Shown here piece after piece: positions 36,500 through 48,326 of a stretch of DNA of 64,000 nt (position 1 is its first letter; each line of letters starts with the position of its first letter). The translations under genes were made by a program, and so were the position numbers. The DNA is from Myxococcaceae bacterium (GTDB lineage: Bacteria > Myxococcota > Myxococcia > Myxococcales > Myxococcaceae): contig JAEUJQ010000054.1 in the NCBI GenBank assembly GCA_016793095.1, forward strand, positions 18,347 to 82,346, in the 5' to 3' direction. Below the pieces are notes generated by a model that was not told where the DNA came from, did no database searches, and worked only from the letters and a program-made list of their open reading frames with translations.

Positions 36500-38620
36500 A
36501 TGCGCACGTTCCCTGCGATCCTCGCCTGTCTCGCGCTCGCCCTGGGCGGCTGCCGCTGCCAGAACATGGTGAACACGGTGAAGCCGTCGCTCACCATCGC
36601 GCCGGCCAGCATCGACTTCGGGCAGGTGAAGAACGGCGACCGCCAGGCGCGGACCTTGACCTTCGAGTCGCGGACCCAGACGGCGGTGACGATCTCGTCG
36701 ATCACCCTCGAACAGGGATCGGCCGTGGGTGGCGTCGAGGGCTTCGTCCTGGGCACGAAGCCCACCACCGTGGCGGCGTTCGAGAAGGTGACGATGCCGA
36801 TCACCTTCGCGCCCACCCAGCTGGTGCAGTACCAGGCGACGTTGCTGGTCGCGTCGGATGATCCGGACAAGCCGACGATCCGCGTGCCGCTCGTGGGGGA
36901 GGGCGCGAAGCCCATCATCTCGGTGACGCCCGTGTGCGAGCGCGCGCAGCAATGCACCGGCTCCGTCACGGTGATGCCTCCGGCGATCGACTTCGGCCTG
37001 GAGCCGCTCTCGCGACCGGTAGTGACGCCGGCGAGCCAGTTGCCAGGCGTCGTGATCACCAACGACGGGCCGGTGCCGCTCTCGGTGACGAAGGTCGCCA
37101 TCGAGGGCGCCGACGCCGCGGCCTTCACGTTCGCCCGCGTCGAGGCGACGCCGTGGGAGTTGATGCCGGGCGAGGGTCGCACGCCCCAGCTCCGCTTCCG
37201 TCCCACGAGCGCGATGCAGTCCACCTACCAGGCTCGGCTGGTCGTCGAGTCCGAGGACCCCGATCGCGCCCGGGTCGTCGTGGAGCTGCGGGGAACGCTG
37301 CTCCCGAACCAGGCGCCGCAGGTCTGCTTCAACCTCACCCGGGTGACGCCGCCGCCGGAGGTCGGAGGCCCGCGCGACTACGCGACCCCCGCCGAGTGGA
37401 TGCGCCTCACCACCCCGCCCGCGCAGGGCTACGACTTCACGCTCACCCGCGACGTACGGCCCGGCGAGCTGGTGCAGTTCAGCGCCTTGTCCGACGCGCT
37501 CGACGCCTCGAAGTGCACCACCGATCCGGAGGGCGGGCGGTCGAACCTGACCTGGTCCTGGCGCCTGCTGAGCTTCCCCATGGGCGCCCGCGCGCCTGCG
37601 CTCTCGGGCACGACGACCTCGCAGCTCCAGCTCCGCCCCGTCGTGACCGGGGACTACGTCGTCGAGCTCACCGTCTCGGACGGCATGGCCATGACCGTGG
37701 TGACGGGGCGCTTCGCCTGCGTGATCAAGCAGGATCTCGTCGTGCAGCTCGAGTGGACCGGCTTCGACGGGGTGGACCTCGACCTGCATCTGGTGCGGCC
37801 GTCCGCCGCGACCTCGGTGGATCCGTTCAGCGGCGCGTTTCAGTTCTTCGACGCCCCGCTGGCCGACGGCGGCGCCACGCAGACGTCCGGTGACCTCAAC
37901 GGCTACGCGGCGAAGACCGTTCGCCCCACGATCCCCGGCGCGAACTTCAACTGGGGCGAGCCCGGCTCTGCCGACGATCCCTCCCTCAACCTCGACAACA
38001 CCGGCATGTCGGCCAGCGGGCCGAACGGCGACCTGATCGAGAACATCTCGCTCAACGATCCACAGAACGACGAGCGCTGCGCGACCCAGAGCTGCCGCTA
38101 CAAGGTGCTCGTGCACTACTTCCGCGACGAGCGCATGGGTGCACCTCCCACGTGTGTGGTCGACGGAGGGACCGGGTGCAGGGATGGCGAGCGCTGTGGC
38201 TGCGCGGCGGGCGCCGAACGCTGCGTCGCGGAAGGCGCGCCAATCGGTGACGCCGGCATCGGAGTGGGCAAGTGCTACGTCGCGCCCACGCCGACGGTGC
38301 GGGTCTTCCTCAAGGGCTCGCGGACGCCGGCTCAGGTCGTCCCGCTCGAGGGGCTGATACCCGCCGACATCGTGGCCCTCGGCGCTCCCTGCCAGATGTG
38401 GTCGGTCGCCGAGATCGCGTGGCCCGCCCGGAGCGCGATCGGCTCGCTGCCGGACGGAGGAACGCCTCCCGCGCAGATCACGGCGGTTGGCCAGGGCACG
38501 CAGGGTCGCATCACGAGTCCTGCGATCGGCCGCTTCGGCTACCGCCAGACGGGCGGTGCGCTGCGGTGCGCTCCCGATCTCACCGTCAACGGGACGAGCT
38601 GGTACGGCCAGAACCCGTGA
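36500..38620 (+). CDS. Large ASH-domain lipoprotein
   Basis: A 706-residue lipoprotein (signal MRTFPAILACLALALGGC, Cys18). Two ASH-like immunoglobulin-fold domains are visible: the first from residue 30 (LTIAPASIDFGQVKNGDRQ to LVASDDPDKPTIRVPLVGEG), the second from about 160 (SVTVMPPAIDFGLEPLSRPV to VVESEDPDRARVVVELRG). A PKD-like domain follows (TWSWRLLSFP, TGDYVVELTVSDGMAM), then a metal-rich segment (LEWTGFDGVDLDLHLVRP) and a Cys-rich region near residue 550. Probably a surface-exposed adhesive or structural protein. It is followed by two strong hairpins. Confidence 0.75.
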   Translation: MRTFPAILACLALALGGCRCQNMVNTVKPSLTIAPASIDFGQVKNGDRQARTLTFESRTQTAVTISSITLEQGSAVGGVEGFVLGTKPTTVAAFEKVTMPITFAPTQLVQYQATLLVASDDPDKPTIRVPLVGEGAKPIISVTPVCERAQQCTGSVTVMPPAIDFGLEPLSRPVVTPASQLPGVVITNDGPVPLSVTKVAIEGADAAAFTFARVEATPWELMPGEGRTPQLRFRPTSAMQSTYQARLVVESEDPDRARVVVELRGTLLPNQAPQVCFNLTRVTPPPEVGGPRDYATPAEWMRLTTPPAQGYDFTLTRDVRPGELVQFSALSDALDASKCTTDPEGGRSNLTWSWRLLSFPMGARAPALSGTTTSQLQLRPVVTGDYVVELTVSDGMAMTVVTGRFACVIKQDLVVQLEWTGFDGVDLDLHLVRPSAATSVDPFSGAFQFFDAPLADGGATQTSGDLNGYAAKTVRPTIPGANFNWGEPGSADDPSLNLDNTGMSASGPNGDLIENISLNDPQNDERCATQSCRYKVLVHYFRDERMGAPPTCVVDGGTGCRDGERCGCAAGAERCVAEGAPIGDAGIGVGKCYVAPTPTVRVFLKGSRTPAQVVPLEGLIPADIVALGAPCQMWSVAEIAWPARSAIGSLPDGGTPPAQITAVGQGTQGRITSPAIGRFGYRQTGGALRCAPDLTVNGTSWYGQNP

Positions 38621-38640
38621 CGGCGGGGTTGAAGACTGGC

Positions 38641-38674
38641 GGGGCGCTCCAACGCCGGACCATCGGAGCGCCCC
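38641..38674 (+). terminator. Hairpin after the ASH lipoprotein
   Basis: Perfect ten-base arms GGGGCGCTCC (38641-38650) and GGAGCGCCCC (38665-38674) with a 14-base loop lie 21 bases after the stop. The following bases (TGAAAAGAGAGA) are not T-rich, so this may be a transcript-end hairpin rather than a classical terminator. Confidence 0.55.
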
Positions 38675-38684
38675 TGAAAAGAGA

Positions 38685-38709
38685 GACAGGTCGGACGAGC
38701 CGACCTGTC
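38685..38709. other. Second perfect hairpin
   Basis: GACAGGTCGG (38685-38694) and CCGACCTGTC (38700-38709) form a perfect ten-base stem with a five-base loop. It follows the first hairpin by ten bases. No gene lies here; the sequence around it is non-coding. Confidence 0.6.
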
Positions 38710-38715
38710 CCGTGA

Positions 38716-38836
38716 GCCCTGAAGGGGAGGGGGGGACTCCAGGGCCCAACGTCATGAATGCGTGCCGTCGGCCACCGGGAGCCCGCTACTCCTCTCCCGG
38801 CACGGCGTAAGCAAAGAATAGTCGCTGCCACGTGGC
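38716..38836. other. Hairpin-rich leader upstream of tilS
   Basis: Contains GCCCTG/CAGGGC (38716-38721 and 38740-38745), CGTGCCG/CGGCACG (38761-38767 and 38798-38804), a competing CCGGGAG/CTCCCGG pair (38775-38781 and 38794-38800), and the perfect palindrome GCCACGTGGC (38827-38836). The second and third pairings cannot form together because they share 38798-38800. No known riboswitch was recognised. Confidence 0.4.
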
Positions 38837-38854
38837 TCCGCAACCCGAGGTCAA

Positions 38855-39853
38855 GTGAAAAACGAGCCAAACGAGCAGGAGTCCTTCGCCGCCGCCTTCG
38901 AGAGTCGCGTTCGCTCGTCATTCCAAGGACTTACGGGGCATTGCCTTGTGGGAGTCTCGGGAGGGGCGGACTCCATGGCGCTGGCGGAGGCCGCCCACCG
39001 GCAGAGGGTGCCGATCGAGGTCGCCTGCCTGGATCACGGGCTCAGGATCGACAGCGTCGCGGAGGTGGAGCTGGTCCAGTCGTGGGCGTCGGCCAGAGGG
39101 GTCGCCTTCCACACGAGACGCCTCTCGCTGGAGCGGGGACCGGGGCTCGAGGCGCGCGCCCGGGCTGCCCGGTACGAAGCGCTCCTGGAGCTTGCCCGAA
39201 ACCGCCAGTCCGCCCTGGTGGCGACCGCCCACACCGCGAGCGACCAGGCCGAGACCGTGCTGATGCGCCTCACCCGCGGGTCCTCGCTGCGCGGCGCTGC
39301 TGGCATCCGGCCCCTGCGCGCTGACGGGGTGATCCGTCCGCTGCTCTTCGCCACCCGGGAAGAGACGAGGCGGTATGTGCAGGTGCGGGCGGTGCGCTTC
39401 ATCGACGATCCCATGAACGAAGATCCCTCCTTCCTTCGGGTTCGCATGCGACGCGAGGTCATTCCGCTGCTCGAGCGGGTGGTGGGAGCGCACGCCGTCA
39501 CCTCGCTGGCCCGGGCGGCCCGGTACGCCGCCGAGGACGATGCCTGGCTCTCCGCCGACGCCGCCACCGCGCTCGAGCGCTGCCGGCTGCCTGAGGGGCT
39601 CGATCGGTTCGCGGTGCTCTCCCTGGGGCCTCCGATTCGGCGCCGCGTCGTTGCGGCCTGGCTGGAAGAGCAGGCTGTGGCCATCGACGCGCACCACCTC
39701 GACGACGCGCTCACCGCCATCGGGGCTGCCCGCACCGCGACGCTCCCGGGAGACCGGCTCCTGACCGTTTCGCGGGGCACCCTGACCATCAGCCCGGCCC
39801 CGGCGCGTCTTCACGCAACTTCATCTCGTGATGACGGGCACGGACAGAAGTGA
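38855..39853 (+). CDS. tilS: tRNA(Ile)-lysidine synthetase
   Basis: A 332-residue N-type ATP pyrophosphatase that turns the anticodon C34 of minor tRNA-Ile(CAU) into lysidine. The PP-loop is SGGADSMAL near residue 35. HGLRIDS, HTASDQAETVLMRL and RGAAGIRPL are conserved blocks. It lacks most of the C-terminal extension found in longer TilS enzymes and ends after a 290-residue core plus a short tail. The start is GTG 38855, preceded by a weak ribosome site (CCGAGG). ftsH follows 69 bases downstream, a common order. Confidence 0.93.
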   Translation: MKNEPNEQESFAAAFESRVRSSFQGLTGHCLVGVSGGADSMALAEAAHRQRVPIEVACLDHGLRIDSVAEVELVQSWASARGVAFHTRRLSLERGPGLEARARAARYEALLELARNRQSALVATAHTASDQAETVLMRLTRGSSLRGAAGIRPLRADGVIRPLLFATREETRRYVQVRAVRFIDDPMNEDPSFLRVRMRREVIPLLERVVGAHAVTSLARAARYAAEDDAWLSADAATALERCRLPEGLDRFAVLSLGPPIRRRVVAAWLEEQAVAIDAHHLDDALTAIGAARTATLPGDRLLTVSRGTLTISPAPARLHATSSRDDGHGQK

Positions 39854-39858
39854 TGGAT

Positions 39859-39864
39859 TATAAC
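39859..39864 (+). promoter_or_regulatory. Possible -10 element upstream of ftsH
   Basis: TATAAC at 39859-39864 is a five-of-six -10 match in an AT-rich pocket after tilS. A matching -35 is not seen at the right distance, so ftsH may have its own start or simply be read from the tilS transcript. Confidence 0.2.
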
Positions 39865-39922
39865 GAGTTCGTTCCGGTCCCCGTCGCCAGGGGCCCACTC
39901 GAATCGAAAGGCGTTCTCAACC

Positions 39923-41839
<1,917 letters not shown>

Positions 41840-41843
41840 GCAG

Positions 41844-42905
41844 ATGATCCTCGCCCGGTCCTTTCGTGTGCAGCCGGGCGATCCGGCGCGCCTCGAGCGC
41901 AGACTGGGCAGGCCGCTCGACCTGCCGCTGGGCGCGCAGGTCGTGCTGGTGACGGGGCTCGACGAGGGGCTCGCGCGGACCCTGGGCGGGCAGGGGGATG
42001 CGGCGGTGCTCGCGCAAGGCCAGCCAGCGCCCGAGCTGATCGACCGGCTCCTCACGCCATCAGCCCCGCTCCTTCATCTGCGCGGGGACGTCGTGCGCTT
42101 CGACGATCGCCCGCTGGTGATGGGCATCGTCAACGTGACGCCCGATTCGTTCTCCGATGGTGGACGCCACGACACCACCGGCGCGGCGATCGCTCACGCG
42201 CTCACGCTGCTCGAAGAAGGCGCGGACTGGCTCGACATCGGCGGTGAGTCCACCCGGCCCGGAGCTGCGCCCGTGCCGGCCGACGAGGAGTGCGCGCGGG
42301 TGGTGCCCGTCATCGAGGGACTCCTTCGTCGCGTGCCCGGCGCGATCATCAGCGTCGACACCTCGAAGGCCGAGGTCGCGCGACGAGCCCTCGCGGCCGG
42401 GGCGTGCGTCGTCAACGACGTGACGGCGCTCGGCGATCCCGAGATGGCCGGGGTGATCGCGCGTGCAGGGGCGTCGGCGTGCCTCATGCACATGCAGGGA
42501 ACGCCGCGGACCATGCAGCAGGACCCGCGCTACGACGACGTGGTGGCCGAGGTCGCGAACGCGCTCGGGGCCTCCCTCGAGCGCGCGGTGGTGGCCGGCG
42601 TCGATCGGCGACGGCTCCTCGTCGATCCCGGCCTCGGCTTCGGGAAGACCCTCGCCCACAACCTCGAGCTGCTCCGGCACCTCGACGCGCTCAGAGCCCT
42701 CGGAGCCCCCATCCTCCTCGGCGCGAGCCGGAAGTCGTTCCTGGGCGCGATCACCGGGGCCAGAGAGCCTTCCCAGCGGCTCGTCGCCAGCACCGCGACC
42801 ATCGCCATCGCCGCGGCGCTCCGGCAGGCAGACGTCGTCCGCGTGCACGACGTCAAGGCGACCAGGGAAGCGCTCGCCATCGCCTGCGCGGTGCGGTCGG
42901 CCTGA
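41844..42905 (+). CDS. folP: Dihydropteroate synthase with N-terminal extension
   Basis: A 353-residue enzyme that joins p-aminobenzoate to the pterin in folate synthesis, the sulfonamide target. The core begins near residue 90 with [16 protein letters not shown], followed by [11 protein letters not shown] and, later, [10 protein letters not shown]. The extra 85-90 N-terminal residues ([20 protein letters not shown]) are beyond the normal start; they contain no family I know. The ATG at 41844 is four bases past ftsH, so the extension is in the likely transcript rather than an error. Confidence 0.92.
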   Translation: MILARSFRVQPGDPARLERRLGRPLDLPLGAQVVLVTGLDEGLARTLGGQGDAAVLAQGQPAPELIDRLLTPSAPLLHLRGDVVRFDDRPLVMGIVNVTPDSFSDGGRHDTTGAAIAHALTLLEEGADWLDIGGESTRPGAAPVPADEECARVVPVIEGLLRRVPGAIISVDTSKAEVARRALAAGACVVNDVTALGDPEMAGVIARAGASACLMHMQGTPRTMQQDPRYDDVVAEVANALGASLERAVVAGVDRRRLLVDPGLGFGKTLAHNLELLRHLDALRALGAPILLGASRKSFLGAITGAREPSQRLVASTATIAIAAALRQADVVRVHDVKATREALAIACAVRSA

Positions 42906-42948
42906 CAAGCCTCGCGTCGGCCTGAACGCGGCGGTACAAGCGCGCTCA

Positions 42949-44325
42949 ATGAACGCAGCGAACGATGGCTCGTCCCACCCCCGGCTGTTCGGCACCGACG
43001 GCGTGCGCGGAGTCGCCAACGTCTTCCCCATGACCGCCGAGCTGGTGATGCAGCTCGGCCGTGCGCTCGGCTACATCTGCCGCGCGGGCCCCCACCGCCA
43101 CCGCGTCGTCATCGGCAAGGACACCCGCCTGTCCGGCTACATGATCGAGAACGCGCTGGCCTCGGGGATCATGTCCATGGGGGTCGATGTCGAGCTCGTG
43201 GGGCCGCTCCCGACGCCCGCCATCGCCAACCTCACCACCTCGATGCGGGCGGACGCGGGCGCGGTGATCTCGGCGTCCCACAACCCCTATGAGGACAACG
43301 GCATCAAGTTCTTCGGGCGTGATGGGTACAAGCTGCCCGACGAGCTCGAGCGGAAGATCGAGACCCTGATCTTCGAGAAGTCCCTCGACTCGCTGCGGCC
43401 GACCGCGACCCGGGTAGGCGGCGCGGTGCGGCTCGACGACGCGCGCGGCCGCTACGTCGTCTTCCTCAAGAACACGTTCCCGCGAGAGCTGACCCTCGAG
43501 GGCCTCAAGCTGGTGATCGACTGCGCGAACGGCGCTGCCTACCGCGTCGCCCCCACCGTGCTCGAGGAGCTGGGGGCCGACGTGATCTCCCTCGGCGTCG
43601 AGCCTGACGGGAAGAACATCAACGCGAAGTGCGGGGCGCTTCACCCCGAGGCGCTGCAGAAGGCGGTGCTCAAGCACAAGGCGCACCTGGGCATCGCCCT
43701 CGACGGCGACGCCGACCGGCTGATCGTCGTCGATGAGAAGGGGCAGGTCGTCGATGGCGACGCCATCATGACCATCTGCACGCAAGAGCTCGTCGCCCGC
43801 AACGCGCTGAAGAAGAAGACGCTCGTCACCACCGTGATGTCGAACATCGGCCTCGAGCGCGCGGTGAGCGAGTGGGGCGTCAAGGTGGTCCGCACGGCGG
43901 TGGGTGATCGGTACGTGGTCGAGGAGATGCGCAAGCACGGCTACGTCTTCGGCGGCGAGCAGTCGGGGCACCTGGTGTTCCTCGATCACGCCACCACCGG
44001 GGACGGCACGCTTGCGGCCCTGCAGGTCCTCGCCCTCATGGTGCGCGCACAGCGGCCGCTCAGCGAGCTGACGACGATCTTCAAGCCGGTGCCGCAGGTG
44101 CTGCTCAACGTGATCGTGAAGGAGAAGCGAGACCTGGCCCACCTGCCCGAGGTGACGAAGACGATCGGGCAGGTCGAGAAGAAGCTGGGCCGGGAAGGGC
44201 GGGTGTTCGTTCGCTACTCTGGCACCGAGCCGAAGGTGCGGGTGCTGGTCGAAGGAACGGACGCGAAGCGGATCAAACACTACGCAGAGGAGATCGGCGG
44301 CGCGCTCAAGGCCGCCCTTGGCTGA
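42949..44325 (+). CDS. glmM: Phosphoglucosamine mutase
   Basis: A 458-residue enzyme that converts glucosamine-6-phosphate to glucosamine-1-phosphate for peptidoglycan and LPS. The active-site phosphoserine loop is [12 protein letters not shown]. The metal loop [11 protein letters not shown] and the C-terminal [12 protein letters not shown] phosphate-binding loop are intact. ATG 42949 gives the usual N-terminus ([10 protein letters not shown]) although the frame is open upstream. It follows folP by 43 bases and abuts the next gene. Confidence 0.96.
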   Translation: MNAANDGSSHPRLFGTDGVRGVANVFPMTAELVMQLGRALGYICRAGPHRHRVVIGKDTRLSGYMIENALASGIMSMGVDVELVGPLPTPAIANLTTSMRADAGAVISASHNPYEDNGIKFFGRDGYKLPDELERKIETLIFEKSLDSLRPTATRVGGAVRLDDARGRYVVFLKNTFPRELTLEGLKLVIDCANGAAYRVAPTVLEELGADVISLGVEPDGKNINAKCGALHPEALQKAVLKHKAHLGIALDGDADRLIVVDEKGQVVDGDAIMTICTQELVARNALKKKTLVTTVMSNIGLERAVSEWGVKVVRTAVGDRYVVEEMRKHGYVFGGEQSGHLVFLDHATTGDGTLAALQVLALMVRAQRPLSELTTIFKPVPQVLLNVIVKEKRDLAHLPEVTKTIGQVEKKLGREGRVFVRYSGTEPKVRVLVEGTDAKRIKHYAEEIGGALKAALG

Positions 44326-45093
44326 ATGGCGATTCACTTCCGCGACGAAGGGCTCGGCGAGCCGATCGTGCTCATTCATGGGCTGGGCGCCTCGCACCGC
44401 GTCTTCGACGGCGTGATCACCGAGGGCGGAGAGCGTCACCGCTTCGTCGCCATCGATCTCCCCCGCAGCGGCCGCTCGCGTCACTGGGCCGACAACACGC
44501 CCGAGGCCATCGCAGACGGGCTCGAGCCGTTCCTGGTGAACCGCGGGCTCACGCACTTCCGGCTGTTCGGGCACAGCTTCGGCGGGCTGGTCGCGCTCTC
44601 GTACGCCGCGAAGTTCCCCCACCGGATCTCGTCACTCACGGTGGCGAGCGCGCCTGCGCTGGGCCTGCCACCCGAAGCCCGCCTCTTCCTGGAGTCTCCG
44701 CTGGCGCCCATGTCGGCCATGTGGATGACGGCCGCGCCGCTGTGGCGGCCGATGGTGAAGAACTACCTGCGGTGGCTGTGGGGCCAGCCGCAGTCCTTCA
44801 AGGACGAGACGGTCGATCACTACCTCGAGTCCCTGCAGGCCGACGGCTTCCTGGGCGGCATGATCGACTCGCTGCGGGCCGTGGGGCGGTTCCGGCTGCC
44901 GAAGGACGCCCTCACCGCGTCAGCCTTCCCGCGCCGCGTCCTGTGGGGCGACAAGGATCCGTTGGTGCCCGTCGTTCATGGAGAGCAGCTCGCGACCGCG
45001 CTCAGCGCCGACTTCCGGGTGCTGCGGGACGTCGGCCACTGCGTGCCGGAAGAGCACCCGCAGGGCGTGCTCGAGTCGATCCGCGATCACTGA
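44326..45093 (+). CDS. Alpha/beta hydrolase
   Basis: A 255-residue alpha/beta-fold hydrolase whose ATG immediately follows the glmM stop codon. Oxyanion-hole region LIHGLGASHRVFD, nucleophile elbow GHSFGGL, acid LWGDKDPLVP, and His in DVGHCVPEEHP form the full catalytic triad. No signal peptide. Substrate unknown; many such proteins are esterases or C-C bond hydrolases. Likely translated with glmM. Confidence 0.85.
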   Translation: MAIHFRDEGLGEPIVLIHGLGASHRVFDGVITEGGERHRFVAIDLPRSGRSRHWADNTPEAIADGLEPFLVNRGLTHFRLFGHSFGGLVALSYAAKFPHRISSLTVASAPALGLPPEARLFLESPLAPMSAMWMTAAPLWRPMVKNYLRWLWGQPQSFKDETVDHYLESLQADGFLGGMIDSLRAVGRFRLPKDALTASAFPRRVLWGDKDPLVPVVHGEQLATALSADFRVLRDVGHCVPEEHPQGVLESIRDH

Positions 45094-45191
45094 ACCTGAG
45101 CGAAGCGGCGTCGGGGTTCATGCCGGTGAGGACAGGGGCGTCCAGTCTTCGAGCAGGGAGGCTGGCCGAGCTGACGCACGGTGGAGTGGGC

Positions 45192-45512
45192 TCAGGGGAA
45201 GCGGACGTCGTGCGTCCCGAAGTTCACCTCGAGGCCTCCATCGGGGGTCGGATCGATGCGGACTGGCAGCTCGAGCCGACCGAACAAGCGCACCAGCGCG
45301 TCGAGGTCGAGCCCGCCGGACCGTCCCTCGAGCAGCTCGGTGATGGTGGCTTCGGGTACGTCCAGGCCACGGCTGAGGTGGTCCACCGGCGAGCGCAGCC
45401 CGCTCAACACCCGCTGGGCGCACTCGACGAGCTCGGCGTGAACGGCCTCCCACGCGGCCTCGTCCGCCGAGACGCCAACCATCGCCGCCAATGTCCGGCT
45501 GACCACCCCCAT
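45192..45512 (-). CDS. XRE-like helix-turn-helix protein
   Basis: A 106-residue protein. The C-terminal half (DVPEATITELLEGRSGGLDL, then DALVRLFGRLELPVRI) looks like a helix-turn-helix of the XRE/antitoxin type, with a small beta tail. The N-terminal 45 residues are helical. No toxin gene is adjacent. It is divergent from pdxJ (56 bases between starts) and could act on that interval, but this is inference. Confidence 0.55.
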   Translation of the reverse strand: MGVVSRTLAAMVGVSADEAAWEAVHAELVECAQRVLSGLRSPVDHLSRGLDVPEATITELLEGRSGGLDLDALVRLFGRLELPVRIDPTPDGGLEVNFGTHDVRFP

Positions 45513-45568
45513 GGCCCGGAGTGTACCTGAAAGAGGCTTTGGGAGAACGGCGGGTGTAGATCTGCGGC

Positions 45569-46288
45569 ATGCAACGACTCGGAGTGAACGTCGACCACGT
45601 CGCCACGCTGCGCCAGGCCCGCAAGACCTCGTACCCGGATCCGGTGACCGCCGCCGCGATCTCCGAGCTCGCGGGCGCTGGGCAGATCACCATCCACCTT
45701 CGCGAAGATCGGCGCCACATTCAGGAGCGCGACCTCAAGGTGCTGCGCGAGACCGTGCAGACCCTGCTCAACCTCGAGATGGCGACGACCCAGGAGATGG
45801 TGAAGGTCGCGTACGAGTACAAGCCCGATCTGGTGACGCTGGTGCCAGAGCGGCGGGAAGAGCTCACCACCGAGGGCGGCCTCGACGTCACGTCCCAGAA
45901 GGACCTCGTCTCGAAGGTGGTGAAGAACCTGAAGGACGGCGACATCGTCGTCTCGCTCTTCATCGATCCCGATCTCGATCAGGTGAAGTCGTGTCACCGG
46001 ATCAGCGCCGATCGCGTCGAGCTCCACACCGGCCGCTACTGCGAGGCGCACAGCGAGAAGGAACGCCAGCGCGAGCTGTCCCGCATCGTCGATGCCGCGA
46101 AGGCCGCGACGAAGCTGGGCATGGGCTGCGCGGCCGGGCACGGCCTCAACTACGAGAACGTGCGCCCCATCGCCCGCATCGCCGAGATCGATGAGCTGAA
46201 CATCGGGCACGCGATCGTCGCGCGCGCGGTGATGGTCGGCTTCGACCGGGCCGTGCGCGAGATGGTGGAGATCCTGAGGGCTCCATGA
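45569..46288 (+). CDS. pdxJ: Pyridoxine 5'-phosphate synthase
   Basis: A 239-residue TIM-barrel enzyme that makes pyridoxine-5'-phosphate in the DXP-dependent vitamin B6 route. The start [18 protein letters not shown] is diagnostic, as are [32 protein letters not shown] and the late [10 protein letters not shown]. Usual length. Its stop overlaps the next ATG (ATGA). Confidence 0.96.
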   Translation: MQRLGVNVDHVATLRQARKTSYPDPVTAAAISELAGAGQITIHLREDRRHIQERDLKVLRETVQTLLNLEMATTQEMVKVAYEYKPDLVTLVPERREELTTEGGLDVTSQKDLVSKVVKNLKDGDIVVSLFIDPDLDQVKSCHRISADRVELHTGRYCEAHSEKERQRELSRIVDAAKAATKLGMGCAAGHGLNYENVRPIARIAEIDELNIGHAIVARAVMVGFDRAVREMVEILRAP

Positions 46289-47814
46289 GGCGCGCGCTCA
46301 CCGCTCAAGAGATGCGCCGGGTCGATGCCGCCTCGGCTGATCATGGCATGCCGGGCTCGGTGCTGATGGAGAACGCCGGCGCCGCGCTGACCCGCACCGC
46401 CCTCACGCTCGCCGGGCCACAGGGCCGCTTCATCATCCTCTGTGGCACCGGCAACAACGGAGGCGACGGGCTGGTCGCCGCTCGCCACCTCGCCGCCGCG
46501 GGCCGGACCGTCTTCGTCGAGCTGCTCGGTGAGCTCACCAGCCTTCAGGGAGACCCGGCCCGGAACGCCCGCGCGCTCACTGCGTCCGGGCAGACCTTCG
46601 CGTCGATCCCCGAGGATCTCCCGGTCGGTCACGGCGACGTCGTGATCGACGCGCTCTTCGGCACCGGGTTGACCCGACCGCCCGAGGGACGCTTCGCCGA
46701 CGCCATCGGTCGCATCTCGGTCTGGCGTGCGTCGGGCGCGAAGGTGGTCTCGGCCGATCTCCCTTCGGGGCTCTCGACGGACACGGGCGTGCCGTTCGCG
46801 CCGTGCGTCACTGCCGACGCCACCACCGCGTTCGGCTTCCTGAAGCTCGGGCAGGCGATCGAGCCGGGGGCCTCGCGCTGCGGCTGCATCGAGCTCATCG
46901 ACATCGGCATTCCGCGCGCTGCGCAGAGCGTGCTGCCGAGCCAGGGCACCTTCCTGCTGGAAGAGACCGACGTGAAAGGGCGCCTCCCGCAGCGCAAGGC
47001 CGAGTCCCACAAGGGCACCTTCGGCCATGTGCTCCTCGTCGCCGGAAGCTGGGGCAAGACGGGGGCGGCGGCGCTCGCCGCGAAGGCCGCGCTGCGGAGC
47101 GGGGCAGGGTTGGTGACGATCGCCACGCGGCCAGAGTGCCTCGAGCCCGTCATGTCGCACGCGCCCGAGGTGATGGGCGTCGAGCTGGTGAACGACGGCC
47201 CGCTCGGGCTGTCCGACTTCAACTCGATCCTCGAGGCGGCCGACGGCAAGCAGGCCCTCGTGATCGGCCCCGGCATCGCGCGCGGCGACGAGACCGCCCG
47301 GCTCCTCGCGTCCCTCCTCGAAGAGCTCACGATCCCCTGCGTGCTCGACGCCGACGCCATCAACGCGCTGGGCAGCAACGCCGCGCTGCTCGACAAGGCG
47401 AAGGGCGAGATCCTGCTCACCCCGCACCCCGGCGAGATGGCCCGGCTCATCGGGAAGACGACCGCCGACGTCAACGCCGATCGGGTCGGCGTCGCCCGCG
47501 CGTTCGCCACGCAGCACTCCGTGGTGCTGCTCCTCAAAGGTGCGCGGACGATCATCTCGCGGCACGACGGCGCGGTCTTCATCAACCCGACCGGCAACGC
47601 CGGCATGGCGACGGGTGGGAGCGGTGACGTGCTCGCGGGCCTGACGGGCGCGCTGCTGGCGCAGGGCTTGTCCACCGAAGACGCGGCCGTGGTCGGCGCC
47701 TGGGCGCATGGCGCAGCCGGCGATCTCGCGGCGGCGAAGCGTGGGCTGATGGGCCTGATCGCCTCCGACCTCATCGATCACCTCGGAGACGTGTGGACCC
47801 GCTGGAGCCGGTGA
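46285..47814 (+). CDS. nnrD: Bifunctional NAD(P)H-hydrate repair enzyme
   Basis: A 509-residue fusion. The N-terminal half (about 1-215) is the NAD(P)H-hydrate epimerase (NnrE/YjeF_N), with [16 protein letters not shown] and [14 protein letters not shown]. The C-terminal half (about 230-500) is the ADP-dependent (S)-NAD(P)H-hydrate dehydratase (NnrD), with [32 protein letters not shown] and [10 protein letters not shown]. Together they repair NAD(P)H damaged by heat or enzymes. It overlaps pdxJ by four and tsaE by 22 bases. Confidence 0.93.
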   Translation: MRRALTAQEMRRVDAASADHGMPGSVLMENAGAALTRTALTLAGPQGRFIILCGTGNNGGDGLVAARHLAAAGRTVFVELLGELTSLQGDPARNARALTASGQTFASIPEDLPVGHGDVVIDALFGTGLTRPPEGRFADAIGRISVWRASGAKVVSADLPSGLSTDTGVPFAPCVTADATTAFGFLKLGQAIEPGASRCGCIELIDIGIPRAAQSVLPSQGTFLLEETDVKGRLPQRKAESHKGTFGHVLLVAGSWGKTGAAALAAKAALRSGAGLVTIATRPECLEPVMSHAPEVMGVELVNDGPLGLSDFNSILEAADGKQALVIGPGIARGDETARLLASLLEELTIPCVLDADAINALGSNAALLDKAKGEILLTPHPGEMARLIGKTTADVNADRVGVARAFATQHSVVLLLKGARTIISRHDGAVFINPTGNAGMATGGSGDVLAGLTGALLAQGLSTEDAAVVGAWAHGAAGDLAAAKRGLMGLIASDLIDHLGDVWTRWSR

Positions 47815-48287
47815 CGCGGCGGCTCGAGTCAGCCTCGCGCGACGAGACGTTCACGCTTGGCGAGCGCCTCGGTCGCGCGCTCGAGCCCCGCGACTTCGTC
47901 GGCCTCGACGGGCCGCTCGGGGCCGGGAAGACGGCGTTCTGCCGGGGGGTGGCGAGCGGGGCGGGTGTGCCGCTGGAGGAGGTCTCGAGCCCCACCTACT
48001 CGATCGTCCAGACGTACCAGGGGCGCCTCACGCTCCACCACGCGGATCTCTACCGGCTCGTGTCTGAAGGCGATCTCTTCGCCACGGGCTACTTCGATCT
48101 GCTCGACTCCGACGGGGCCATGCTCGTGGAGTGGGTCTCGCAGGTTCCAGGAGCCGCCCCCGAGGACGCGCTGCTGCTGCGCTTTGGCGTGGTGGACGCC
48201 GACCGCCGATCCCTCCAGGTGACCGCGAGAGGCGACCGCGCCGGGGCGCTGCTGGAGCGCTGGCTCGGGCCGGCTCCCGTGCGATGA
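47793..48287 (+). CDS. tsaE: tRNA threonylcarbamoyladenosine ATPase TsaE
   Basis: A 164-residue P-loop ATPase needed for t6A37 synthesis with TsaB, TsaC and TsaD. Walker A GPLGAGKTAF at about residue 45, SSPTYSIVQTY, HHADLYRL and LVEWVSQVP are family motifs. Length is typical. It overlaps nnrD by 22 bases. The partner tsaB and tsaD genes are not in the window. Confidence 0.93.
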   Translation: MDPLEPVTRRLESASRDETFTLGERLGRALEPRDFVGLDGPLGAGKTAFCRGVASGAGVPLEEVSSPTYSIVQTYQGRLTLHHADLYRLVSEGDLFATGYFDLLDSDGAMLVEWVSQVPGAAPEDALLLRFGVVDADRRSLQVTARGDRAGALLERWLGPAPVR

Positions 48288-48326
48288 GCGTTGCCCTCGT
48301 GCGGCGCGCCCGATAACCCCGCGGGC

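Noticed and set aside
36392..38755. Long minus-strand extension of the RHH-like gene
   Set aside because: Antisense to the ASH lipoprotein. The conserved part begins at ATG 36389-36391.
45118..45720. 200-residue minus-strand open frame
   Set aside because: Overlaps pdxJ and the XRE-like gene in another frame, with Arg/Pro/Ser-rich shadow composition.
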